Below are positions 1 to 10,159 of a stretch of DNA of 64,000 bases, piece after piece. The stretch is from Pocillopora verrucosa (taxonomy: Eukaryota; Cnidaria; Anthozoa; Scleractinia; Pocilloporidae): assembly GCF_036669915.1 (NCBI RefSeq), contig NC_089314.1:28751592-28815591 (forward strand), given 5' to 3'. Every line of letters begins with the position of its first letter. Position 1 is the stretch's first letter. The position numbers and the translations under genes are program-made. The notes under the pieces are model-generated. The model had not been told where the DNA came from and did not search any database. It was given only the letters and a program-made list of their open reading frames with translations.

Positions 1-228
1 ATGTGTCATGAGAAGCAGCATTTTCTTTAGGGGCTGTAAAAAGATATCATGATTGCAAATTGGAGTAGGGTTTTTTTAGCTTGATATCTATATCATAGTG
101 TTTTTTAGATGTGTAGCAGAAAAAAACTTTATGATATGAGCCCTCTTTGCATTTGAATTTGCCCCAAAAGATGCTTGATGAAAACTTTCATCATTGGATG
201 ACTCAAGAGTAAACATGACCAATACAGC

Positions 229-840
229 TCAATGCGCATGTTTAAAAAGATACGTTTTTAAAATTCTTTTAAAACTGTTAATTGAAGAACTAGGTCTTTG
301 TCTGAGTGGGATTGAGTTCCATAGTCTTAGCGCTGCCACAGCAAACGTTTTCTCTCCGTAAGTCTTTAGTATCGCTTTCGGGGTTGCCAGAAGGTGTTGA
401 GAAGACGACCTTAGTGTCCGTTTAGAGGTGCGATAATTCAGTAAGTCATCGATGTGGCAAGGCACTGCTCTGTTGAGAGCGTTGTAGACCACTAAAAGAA
501 TTTTATTAACTATATGGTAACGGACAGGAAGCTAGTGGTGCTTTTTTAGGATAGGGGCCACACGATCAAATTTCCTTGTACGTGTAACAATTCGATCGTG
601 CTGCTTTCTTTTGAACGGATTGTAATCTTGAAAGTAGCTGCTGAGGTAGACCATATAGCATCGAGGTACAGTTATCTAATTTCGAAGTAATAAAGGCATG
701 AGCAACAATGGGAGGCCTTGCAAATTGATTTTATGTGTTCCTCAAGGTTAAAACAATCGTCAAATGACGCTAAGATTACGTGCAGAGGATGATGGTTCAA
801 CGGTCACGTTGCCGATTTGATGATTTTGCTTCAAAGTAGT
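229..840 (-). mobile_element. Decayed 3' end of a non-LTR retrotransposon reverse transcriptase (CR1/L2-like)
   Basis: Translated on the minus strand, the stretch gives the familiar C-terminal tail of LINE reverse transcriptases. From about 840 down to 229 one can read pieces such as VTVEPSSSARNL, FDDCFNLEEHIKSICKAS, SKLDNCTSMLYGLPQQLLSR, RTRKFDRVAPILKKHH, LPVRYHIVNKILLVVYNALN, and the end KTYGEKTFAVAALRLWNSIP with a short basic tail. These pieces lie in different frames, and a TAG replaces the usual Trp after KKHH. The copy therefore has at least two frameshifts and a stop and is dead. Only the last 87 residues remain as one open frame (229-492). The catalytic part is absent. Bases 1-228 probably hold its 3' tail, in which I see nothing else. 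The clade is judged from the tail only. Confidence 0.8.
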
Positions 841-1210
841 TTCAATAGACTAAATGCCCTGCAGGCAGAAATTTTCACACAATTTCCACTAAAAGGTTTT
901 GCTCCAAACTTCTTAAGAATATCAGGTGTTTGCCCAGAAATTACAAGCGATTCCAAAATTTGTATTTTTATTGGATAAATTCTCCGAGCTTGTGCATTGA
1001 ATATAAGTCGCTTGGTTGTCGCCAGTTAGGAATTCTACGCTTCTGGTCAGACGGCTGGGCACAGTCTAAAAGTTGTTGTTTATTTAATGATCTAGCACTC
1101 ACACTTTGATATATGACATTGTTTTCCAATTTTTAAAACTTAATTTTTGAAATAGTAAACTGTTCAACTTTGGCAGCCTGAGCTGGTTATTATCAGTTTT
1201 TACGGCTGAG

Positions 1211-1560
1211 TACATGTATGTGTGAATGTATGTGTATATGCATGTATGCATGTGTGTATGTATGTGTGCACGTATGTATGTATGTATGTATGTATGTATA
1301 CTGAATTGACCTCTCCACCAATGGGGCTTTTCAGGGCTAAATTAGAAACAACCACATTATAATATAAGATAAACATAGTATTTAAAAATACTAACTGACA
1401 GGAGGCAGACCAGTTGGCTACATACAAAGTGCACAACATGAGTTGAACTGTGACGCTGGGAAACCGAGAACAAATCTAGTAAGTAGCAAGGTCTGTGGAG
1501 GGCTGGAACCTGGGAACATCAGATTACAAGCCCTCACCACTCGGTCACACTGCCTCCACA
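1211..1560 (-). mobile_element. tRNA-like SINE with an ATAC microsatellite tail
   Basis: Read on the minus strand, the element opens with a box A-like stretch (TGACCGAGTGGTGAGGGC, 1530-1547) of the Leu/Ser tRNA type. A box B-like GGTTCCAGCCC follows at 1500-1510. About 200 bp of unrelated body come next, and the element ends in a run of (ATAC/ACAT)n, pure over about 1271-1299 and degenerate to 1211. Pol III promoter, non-coding body and simple-repeat tail together define a tRNA-derived SINE. The spacing between the two boxes is slightly shorter than in a real tRNA and no cloverleaf is intact, so this is not a tRNA gene. Confidence 0.6.
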
Positions 1561-1857
1561 TTTGAATCGTCCGCATGGATTGTTTTCACTAAAAAATCGC
1601 TATTTAGTTTGCGTGAGGTGGCAGACTAAAGAATGATCCCTAAAGGACGCAGGACCATTAGGCAACAACACCGGAACAGAATACCAACCTAGTAAATTTT
1701 GTTTTATGATCTACCTATTTCTGATACAAGGGATCAATTGACGAAGAATTAAATGGACGGAACAGCCACCCAGTTTTTGGGGTTATAGCTAAACTGTGTA
1801 CGGTGTAGGGTCTTTTCTGTTCAAAAGATCAGATTTCGTTCACCCATAGTTTCATTC

Positions 1858-1863
1858 TTTATT
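1858..1863 (-). terminator. Polyadenylation signal AATAAA of the phospholipase A2-like gene
   Basis: A canonical AATAAA lies on the minus strand about 80 bases beyond the stop codon at 1945. No competing signal is closer. Assignment is by position only. Confidence 0.5.
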
Positions 1864-1944
1864 TCCCACATTTTGAATGAATTTTCTTTGCTATTCTCTA
1901 TCATACATCAACACATCTGTTCTTTCTCATTCAACTGCACATTC

Positions 1945-2670
1945 TCACATATTCAGCGGCCTATTAGGATCTCCGAGATTTTTGGCGCATGCTGCCTGAC
2001 ACCAGGAAGGCGGATTTTTCTCCCAATACAGGTGACCAAAGGATCTAACAGCTGTGTAGTAAGCATCCGCACCCAGTTTCTTGCATCTTTTCTTTTTGTT
2101 CAGCAGATCCCCGAGACTGAACCGGCGTTTTCCATTTTTTTCGCACAGTGTGTACATGTCGCTTTTAAAGGCCTCATCACATTGTCTCTGATCCCATCCG
2201 TAGAGCTCTCCCTGGAAAGGTTGACCACACACATCCATTACAACAATTCAAGCCGAATTCTCGAAATTTAGCAGAACGAAGGTTAATATCAGTTGTAGTT
2301 TTATTAATAGTAAAATTCTTAGGTAATGCTCCAACATTTTAAAATGGGCAGGGGAAGACTGGGGGCAGGTACCTTCAGTTTGGGACCTTGTTTTTATGAT
2401 TCGTAATCCACAAATATCGGTTGTAATACTATAAACTGACTATATAATTGTAAAAAAGAGAGAACGTAGCGTGGCGTGAAGACTTACGCAGTAATAGCAA
2501 ACATCGTGTTTGTTGCAAGCCGGAGTGAAGGTTTTTTTGTAGGGAGCCGGTAAGCCAAGCGGGACACTGCATCCATTGGCATTGATTTTACAATCTGACG
2601 TTGAGGTCACTTCCCAACTCATCGACAACAGCAGCAACCACATGAATGTGAGAACAGACAAGTTACCCAT
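1945..2670 (-). CDS. Secreted phospholipase A2-like protein (PF09056-type, conodipine-like)
   Basis: Two exons, 2488-2670 and 1945-2211, join in phase 0 across a GT-AG intron (donor TGC|GTAAGT, acceptor TTTCCAG|GGAGAG) and encode 149 residues. Residues 1-25 are a clear signal peptide. The mature part starts with a Cys-rich segment followed by FTPACNKHDVCYYCG (48-62). This has the CxxHDxCYxCG pattern of small secreted phospholipase A2 enzymes, with His55-Asp56 as the presumed catalytic pair. The C-terminal half has YGW..QCD, C..LGADAYYTAV, FG and WC..AC, the further paired cysteines of the fungal/bacterial PLA2 fold also found in conodipine-type proteins. The likely role is Ca2+-dependent hydrolysis of glycerophospholipids outside the cell. 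Use in venom, digestion or defence cannot be told from sequence. A related disrupted copy lies about 4.4 kb away on the same strand. Confidence 0.82.
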
Positions 2671-5600
2671 GATAATCCTGTGAAGAGATGATAGACTTAT
2701 TCACATTTAAGGGCATAAGGTAATCCGGGATTCCACTGGTTTTTCCTTGATTACGTTCTGTGATTAGTTTAAAAAACTCGCGTCATCTTAACCAATTGGA
2801 TGCAGAACGCGACGTGGTCACTGGTGAATTCCGCGCTTTGGAAAGATTTGCTTGATTTGCTTTGAGTGATCATCGGTTCTTTAGTAAATTTGCTTCTGTC
2901 ATAATTGGCTGTTGCCGCTATTTTGCCTCTGGTTTTACGTCACTCATTTAAAATGCGCTCCGAGAATTCATTTCTAATTTCTTTCGATGGAAACTTTGAA
3001 AACCCACAGATGAGGATGGACATCGCGCGTAAGTTGTCGTTACACAACTCGAAATAATTCTGCTTTAACTTGAACGTATTTGTTTTTAGAAGATCATAGC
3101 CATAGTTTCAAGTTTAAGTGAAATAGTATTAGTTTGCCCTCTAAAGGGGTCTTGTTACGCAAAGTACAGAAGTATCAAAAGCAAATCGAATAAAATCGAC
3201 AAAACCTAAGAGCTCGCTGTGAAAAAAATGTAGGTTAGACGGGATGAATAGTGTGTGACAGCAAATGACCAGATAGTTTACTGTGGCGAATAAAAACTAA
3301 AATAAAGAAAGAATGACGCCAATATCCTCTCTTTTTTATAGTTTAGTTTTCATCAGATTATTTAAATGAAAATAGGGAAAATTTTCGAAGCGTGAGGATT
3401 ATATTCTCATGGCGAAAAAAAGGATAATACTAAATCGCACGAAACTTTATCTTTCTTTCTCCGAATTGTTTCTTCTTTCCTAACAAGACTAGTGCTGGAG
3501 ATACATGTGATCGGCAATTTGGACACAGAATACAAAAGATATGAAAAATGTTTGGTGGGAAAAAATTTTAAACATCGTACGTTAAGCTTAAACACAAAGA
3601 ATATTGCCCTATTTAAGAAAAAAGGTACTTGAGGATTAGCATTCATTTACCTACCAAGGTTTTTCTCCCACGTTTTCAGAATTTGTGATCCTGGTAAAGT
3701 TAAACCCCAGAGGAGTTGTAGATAAATGACGAAGAGGGTCTTTTTATTTCCTAAGTAGCCCCTTATCTTTCGCGAATGGCTAATGGATCTAAGTTTGGCG
3801 TGTGAATTTAGACGGATGTACTGTAGTACCTTAAGATTATACTGTGTTGACCTCGGCTCTTAACTTTTTTATTTGTGTAAAATGTTTTTTCAAAAGTACA
3901 AATTTCGGATGTCAATTGTCTATTAAAATCGGTTTTCACTCAAAATTGTAAAAGGTTTAATTGTTTACTTACTATTTCACTTTTGCCACCTTTTTAGACT
4001 GCGAATCCAATTTTACTGGAACGAGTTCAGTGTTATTAAAAACTGAATAAGCCATAACTCGCAATTAAACGGAAAACGTTTATTCTAGTTTTCATAGCTC
4101 GGTCATACTCGCTGAAACCACATTTCAATAGGTTATTTATCTTTCCCCACCCTCCCATCCCTTCCCAACATTATGATAACATTCTTGAAAAATCCTTCAG
4201 TCACTCCAACGAAAGATAAACTGAACAAGTGCAGAGCTTAAAACTACTGAAGGATCTTTAACTCCATTTTCTTTTAATCAACACTTTGAACCCCTATAAA
4301 ATCCAACAATAAATCATCTTGATCTGTCCTTAGCAGTTTTCTCTAACTCCCTCTACAGTTAAGACGATTAAATGTTGACCCTTCAAACGCTCTAGCCCAA
4401 AACTGATAACTATTTCGTTTGACGCACAATGCGTTTTTCTCATCATAGAAAAATCGCCTTTGATTGATCCACAGTTTTGTCCTCTAACCCCTCTACACTC
4501 AGGATCTCAACAGTAATTCTCCTTACTGTCTGTCATACAACTTTTATGATTTGGGTTTGGAGAATTTGGTATTGGATTGGCTAATGATTTCTTAATAGTC
4601 ATTTCTCTTAATAGTCATTTCTCGCTTGGTGTAGTATTGATATTGTAAGGAGAGATTCTGTCTTGGTCACTCATGGGAGTTAAAGAGTTGACCATTAAGC
4701 CTCGAAGTGTGCGATTTTTGCCAGATTCCGCTTTAATGTCGCACTTTTGTGAAAAAAAGTGATAAAGTAGCCAGTGAATTAGTATGGTACATAGGACGTT
4801 GCGTTCTATCAAGATGCAAATCCCTATTGAAAAGAAAGCTTCTAAATAAATGCTCACTTAGAACTGAGGACTGACGCATTTGTCATGAACTAATGAAAAA
4901 AAAAAGTTTTAATGTAAAAGTTGATATTCCTTAAAAAATGATGAAACGCAAATTTTAAAATTGAAACGGTGAGAATAACCAATCCCAGTAGAATTTTATG
5001 TCAAGTCTACTAAATGAATTTAAAGAAAATGTGTATATTGAGTAAATTTCATTAAATTATCGTTATCACAAACCATGGGTAATTACGAAAGAGGAAGAGC
5101 TCTCTACTGCAAACAGTGCAAGCAATGAGATATGGTAAACTATCTTTTCACTGTTTGGAAGCTTTTAAGCAGGTCACTTTTTAATAGGAAAATTAAAATG
5201 AAAAATAACACTGGAAAACTCTTTTTTTACAGAAAGACTTGATTCTAAGGCCAAACAGTGTCAAAACGAGTTGTCTGTAGGGCATCGAAGCGCGAAATCC
5301 GACATTCACGATTTTCTCTTTGATAAATGAATAACATCCTTTCATTTGGCGACCAAGCTCAAAATCTATCATCTGTCTTTGTCTCTTCCAAAAATTCCTG
5401 TTTATTAATCTGAAATTAAACACCACCTTAAAAATGTTATCAGAAATAAATGCAAAAAGTCTTTTTAACAAGTGTCTCCTTATCAGTCCGCAAACACGGA
5501 AGCCAAGCTCTTAAAAAGCTAAAACAACCTGATGCGAACAGACCCTCCAAAATCTCAACTTGTGGACGGCTATCAAAAAATGTTTACCAGTTTGCCAAAA

Positions 5601-6466
5601 AAACTTAATAACAGCGTACCATTTGCCTGGCTTTTAAACATCCTATCTCTATAAGATAATTTGATTTTTTTTATGGGCGATGTAGATGACAGAGCCTTTC
5701 CTCAATACAGTACCATAGTACTACTGTACCTTTTCGCTGTCTTGCGAGACCCTTGAGGTGTACTAAAATCTCACTTTGTAAAAAGGGAACAAAACTTTTC
5801 CCACTCAATGCGTGCGAAGCTGACAGACGGACTGAAATTCAACCTAAGTTTTACTTCTTGAAACTTTTGGAAAAGTACACAAATAGCAGATTATTTATCA
5901 AAACATGCGTCATTTCATTCTTGAGAAATTAGCTGTCACGCATAGGTAAACTAATATGTGCAATTTCGTCGTCAGGGCGGTAAGCGGTAAAAACGCCCCC
6001 GAGCTGAGTTTACTTATTCGCAGGCTTTTCTTCTTTCAGAAATAAACACCATTTGTCGCTATTTGAAAATGATTTTATATAAAAAGGCTTTTCTTTATTA
6101 ACAGGAAATTTATCGGTAAATTTGGACAATATTATAACATATTGCACGACAGTAAATCGACTAAAATGTTTTTTAACGTCAGTTTAATTTTTTAGGAATC
6201 AGAACTCGTTGCTGTTCGTTTTTAGTGAAAGACTAATATAAAACTGAGATCAATCCAAGCCAAACTGTTTTTCTTAACCTCTTGTGCTGGCTAGTGTGGC
6301 AACTAAAGTAAAAAGATTGACGAATTGACTTTTTTAGTTGGTTTTATTTTGTTGAAAACCATCCTTTCCCCCCCCCCTCTCCCCCTCAAGGAAATATAGA
6401 ACAATTGAAAGAAAGGACATGTTTGAGGTTCAAAATACAACCGAGAGAATGCACATTTTACAATTT
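2671..6466. other. Intergenic stretch between the two phospholipase-like loci
   Basis: No convincing gene. Open frames here (for example 3407-3646, 4615-4857, 5193-5471 on minus) are short, AT-rich and without recognisable domains or splice context. The only structured item is a small foldback element at 4491-4690. A TTACGTCAC bZIP-like site lies near 2935, upstream of the phospholipase gene. Confidence 0.6.
4491..4690 (-). mobile_element. MITE-like foldback element, family 2
   Basis: About 200 bp related in reverse orientation to the element at 41171-41365. Shared blocks include gtaattctccttact, gtcatacaa and attgatattgtaaggaga, and it ends in gggagttaaagag. In the better copy the ends are TTAACC..TTTAACTCCC and its inverted partner. 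There is no coding capacity. The partial decay of the ends suggests an old copy. Confidence 0.6.
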
Positions 6467-6472
6467 TTTATT
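6467..6472 (-). terminator. Polyadenylation signal AATAAA beyond the disrupted phospholipase copy
   Basis: AATAAA on the minus strand about 95 bases after the stop at 6566, the same distance as in the intact paralogue. Assignment by position only. Confidence 0.4.
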
Positions 6473-6565
6473 GCTTTCTAGAAAGTACAGTTTACTACCA
6501 TATCATGCCATTCAAGCTAGTTAGCTTTATAGCTTGAGACATAATCTTTTAACAATGTTGGCCTT

Positions 6566-7277
6566 TCAGTTGATCGCCTTATTTGGATCACTAGGACTTT
6601 GTGTACACGTATTGGTGCACCAAGCGGGGGAGAATTGTTCGTAGTGCGCATGCCCGAAGTAATGAACAGAATTGTAGCAGATTTCTGCGCCAGCCTCGTA
6701 GCGTTTCACCTTATCCGAAATGACGCTTTTAAGCCAATTCCACGCTTGTGTCAAGAACCGTTTTCTTGTTGAGGTCGTCTGGCAGAATTGGTACATATCA
6801 GTTTTGAAAGCTGTGTCGCATTGGGCAGGACTCCAGCCATACAACTGGCCCTAAGTGGGAGAGGAAAATGAAAGTAGATAAGTAGTGAGTTATCGTAATA
6901 CCATGATTTATTTTCACTCCTCACTTCAACTCAAACAGTCCTCTTTCTTTTAGGGGGAACTTTGGAGAGCTTGCATCACAGGGAAGCGGTATCAATTACC
7001 CCTATGTGCCTTATACCGTACGTATTTTGCCACATGTTATGTGATGTCAGGAAAAACTTACACAGCTGTAGCAGACATCATGTTTATTTCAAGCGGGAGT
7101 GAACATCGTTTTTTACACTAAAGGGAGGCCACAGGGAATACAGCAGCCATTGACGTGCACTGGACACGAACTTGTGACCCCATATGTTTTGCCGATGGCC
7201 ATCTGCACTGTAAAGGCCTTATAATCGTGATTTAAGTGCTTTTGAGAGGGACTGCTGAACCTATCAGCTTTTGAAAA
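6566..7277 (-). pseudogene. Phospholipase A2-like pseudogene, paralogue of the 1945-2670 gene
   Basis: The first recognisable exon (7062-7277) and the second (6566-6850) keep the splice sites and phase of the intact gene (TGT|GTAAGT and CCACTTAG|GGCCAG). The second exon is fully open and keeps YGW..QCD, the Cys pairs, FGH and WC..TC. The first exon has two in-frame stops. One is a TAA shortly after the CGLP segment. The other is a TGA exactly where the intact gene has the Cys of the CNKHD motif. The frame upstream of the Cys-rich part runs open back to an acceptor at 7278, but I see no signal peptide. The catalytic HD pair is still spelled out after the second stop. It appears to be a recently inactivated duplicate. 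A sequencing or haplotype artefact is possible but unlikely with two stops. Confidence 0.8.
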
Positions 7278-7445
7278 CTAAAAGAAAGAGTTGGAAAGGA
7301 AATTTTTGAAAATTATCTCAAAAAGATTTTCTGAGTGAAGGACCTTTTTCAGGGGTCATCTCTATCTAGCTATAATTACGCCTTTATTGGAATATCGAGT
7401 TGACTACCACTGTGTATAGGGCTGGATCAGTAAACAGTACTTCAT

Positions 7446-7592
7446 AGCCCTTTACACCCTAATATTAGTATTCATATTCTCCACACTATTCTCTTTATAT
7501 TTCCTCTGGTACTGACAAGGAGAATTTGTCCTACAATCAGGAGCTTCCTAAATTGGTGAACCTCTCCTTTATTCTCATAACCTTAAGGTGAT
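7446..7592 (-). mobile_element. Truncated family 1 foldback element (3' half)
   Basis: Reverse-orientation match to the element at 47711-47916. It starts ccctttacaccctaatatta, then has gacaaggagaatttgtc, a degenerate aatcaggagcttc and ctttattctcataacctta. It breaks off after gtgattc. The missing 5' terminus (gtcactcttaggggttaaag) reappears at about 8222-8261. Confidence 0.6.
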
Positions 7593-10159
7593 TCCTCAGA
7601 AAAAAAAATTAAACAATAATTCTACACTTTCCTTAAAAGTTTCCTACCAATGCCTGTTTCGAAAAATACAATTTAAAAAATAGGTCACCGTGTCTATTTA
7701 AGAGATAGGATGGGCCAAACTTACCTTGTTTATGCCTGTACTGGCACTAAATACGCGAGTCATTTCATCGCTTCACGGTACATTTTGCTGCAGCTGGAGG
7801 CAATGGATTTTAAAGTAACACTTGAAACAAACTCGATAGGTAGAAAGTCTCGAGCGTATGGGACAATTTGATATATGTTTTGTAGAAAAATTACGCAATC
7901 TTAAACGACATTGACTTCAAACGTACCTCGAGTAGTTGCTCTCAAGGTCATAATCTGCATGCTCGAGTAACGGGCTTTGTGCACGCTTTTAGCGATATCT
8001 TTTTTCCCTTAGACGATTCTTTATTTCAATTTCTCCAATCTAAAGGGAATAGTTTGTTCACCAAGATTATGCAATGAAAAACATAGGTCGCCGTGCTCGT
8101 TCAAGAGCTAAAGATCATCTTACTTCTTCACGTGGATTGAAAAACAATGCCGTGTTCTCAAAATGCGCGCGCGCTCATTCCCCTGATTACGTAATTTTTA
8201 TGCGCAATACATATTGCAAGGTGAAATTATAAGCCAGTCAGTCACTCTTAGGGGTTAAAGGAATAAAGAATAAAGAGTTATTCTGCTTCTTTCGTCTAGC
8301 TCTGAAAGCAGCTTTAGGATATGTGCCTTTTTTCATAAGAACATCGGCAACACAATGAATAAATTAGCCTCGAGAATGCAAACTCATTTTAGGTCATCAG
8401 GGGAAAAAATAGTGGATAAACAAACTCGTTCACTTTTCTTATGTCCAAGGGACTTTACGTTTATCGACACCGCACAAGGCTCAGTTTATGTTCTCGTACA
8501 ATGAGTTTATTGGAGATCTCAGGTACCGTTGTTCTTGCGACCAAATCAATAAACCTCATGTTCATTCCGAACAGAATTTTTTAAAAATGTACAATCCGCA
8601 CAATGTACAATTATGTAAATATGTACAGTCCGATGACGAAATAAGACCGAAGAGTTTACTTTAAGCGTAAACTCATTAAAGTAGACTTATTGTCAAGTCA
8701 AATAAACTTATGATTTCAGATGTGCTGCCTTCAAATGTGAAATTAACTGTATTATGGTCAACTGTTCCACGCTCCCCAAGTCAATGGAATTTTTTACATG
8801 GCTTGCTGTAAGAAGCACGAGTTTTAATCTACCTGATAACTTTACAATATCTGAAAGTGGCGATGATTTACTTAATAGCTGCCCATGTACGCGTGATACA
8901 TGTCAGCTGAAAGTAAGAGTTCTCTGGTGCCTGTGGGTCACGCGGAAAATTTGAATTAAAAAAAATCAACCAAAGCCTTCAAATAACTAAGACTTCGTTT
9001 CATCATTGGCGGGGAAGCAAAAATTATAATCACTGTGTAGAATTTAATTCATCACCAGTTTCCTGTACGGGAAAGAATAACCCTCAAAAATGCGCCCTAC
9101 TCCCGACGTAGGCCAACAGGTAATACAGGCCAACAAGTAATACCGTCCAACTTGTGTCGAGGAGACATGGGTTCGATTCCGTTCGAAACCCTAAACAGAA
9201 GGTCTTTGAGCAGAGTATTTTGGGAAGTGAAATAAAAACAGTACGAAGATGCAATAAACCTCATGGCGCTACGACACGAGTGGCTGTGTGCCAGAGGTCT
9301 GTAAGGAGCCACTCCGTTTGCGAGCTCGAAACAAGCGAACTTCCTTGCTTTTTGTTCAGTGCTTGCGCTAATGGTAACTTAATTGCAAGCTGTGGATAAC
9401 GCTCTAGCGATTTTTTGAGGGACAAAATTAACATACGAGTAGCTAGGGTGCTGGATTGGAGCAGATTGTGATTAGTATTTTTTTTGGTAAGGATGAAGTG
9501 TTGAAATGATAGTTATTTGATTTTAACGGATCTCAACCAAAAAATAATTATTTTTTCTGTCACCTTGCGCCTGGATAAGGGAGCAAGAAAATAATGATAA
9601 AGAACATTTATTTAGAACAGTGCGCGACTATAATGTATTAAAGAGAACAAAAACTGACTAAAGCCACAGATAACGCTGGAAAAATTGAGGCCTGACTAGA
9701 CTATTTGTACAAAGTACTCCGAAAGAGAGCTAAGAGGACTAAGTAGAGCCAGGCCTCTTGCAGAACTCTCACCAGCTCACATCAAACTTCTCACGAATGA
9801 AGAAGCGCTCGTGCCGTAGTGTTAATAATGAGGGCGTGTTAGCAGGTCACGGTAAAACCTCACCGTCTCCCTTAATTTGAATCCAGGCAGAGTCAGCCAT
9901 GTTACCCGGCCTATCATTCTATAAAGAAGAAGAAAAAGAGGTAGAAGTAAAAGAAGAAATAGTACCTTACACACCTATACCAGTTTTATACAAATGAAGT
10001 TTACCTGGAGTTCAAACTATTATTAGAAGGAAGAAAAATCGAGAAGGTTTGAAATACTAACTATCGTTGTCCATTGGTTGATAACCGCGAAATGAGAGGG
10101 GCATGGGTTCGAGACAGGCCCATTAGATATACGGGAACTTTGAAAAATTATATCTCAAA
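7593..10159. other. Intergenic stretch upstream of the dynein light intermediate chain gene
   Basis: No gene supported. A family 1 element terminus sits at 8222-8261. A box B-like GGTTCGATTCC occurs at about 9170 without a convincing box A. A palindromic GATTACGTAAT lies near 8186. The dynein gene promoter should be just before 10160, but no TATA box is seen there. Confidence 0.5.
8222..8261 (-). mobile_element. Detached 5' terminus of a family 1 foldback element
   Basis: The sequence gtcactcttaggggttaaag is the reverse of the family 1 start (CTTTAACCCCTAAGAGTGAC). The matching 3' half, in the same orientation, ends about 630 bp earlier at 7592, so the two pieces may be one element split by an insertion. 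Confidence 0.45.

Noticed and set aside
1200..1439. Open frame with HTYIHTYVHTY repeats on the minus strand
   Set aside because: It is the translation of the ATAC microsatellite and the SINE body, not a gene.
7062..7277. TGA at a Cys position read as selenocysteine in the second phospholipase copy
   Set aside because: A second stop (TAA) lies in the same exon and the intact paralogue uses ordinary Cys, so decay is the simpler reading.
9160..9185. tRNA-like box B (GGTTCGATTCC)
   Set aside because: No matching box A, acceptor stem or cloverleaf could be found around it.
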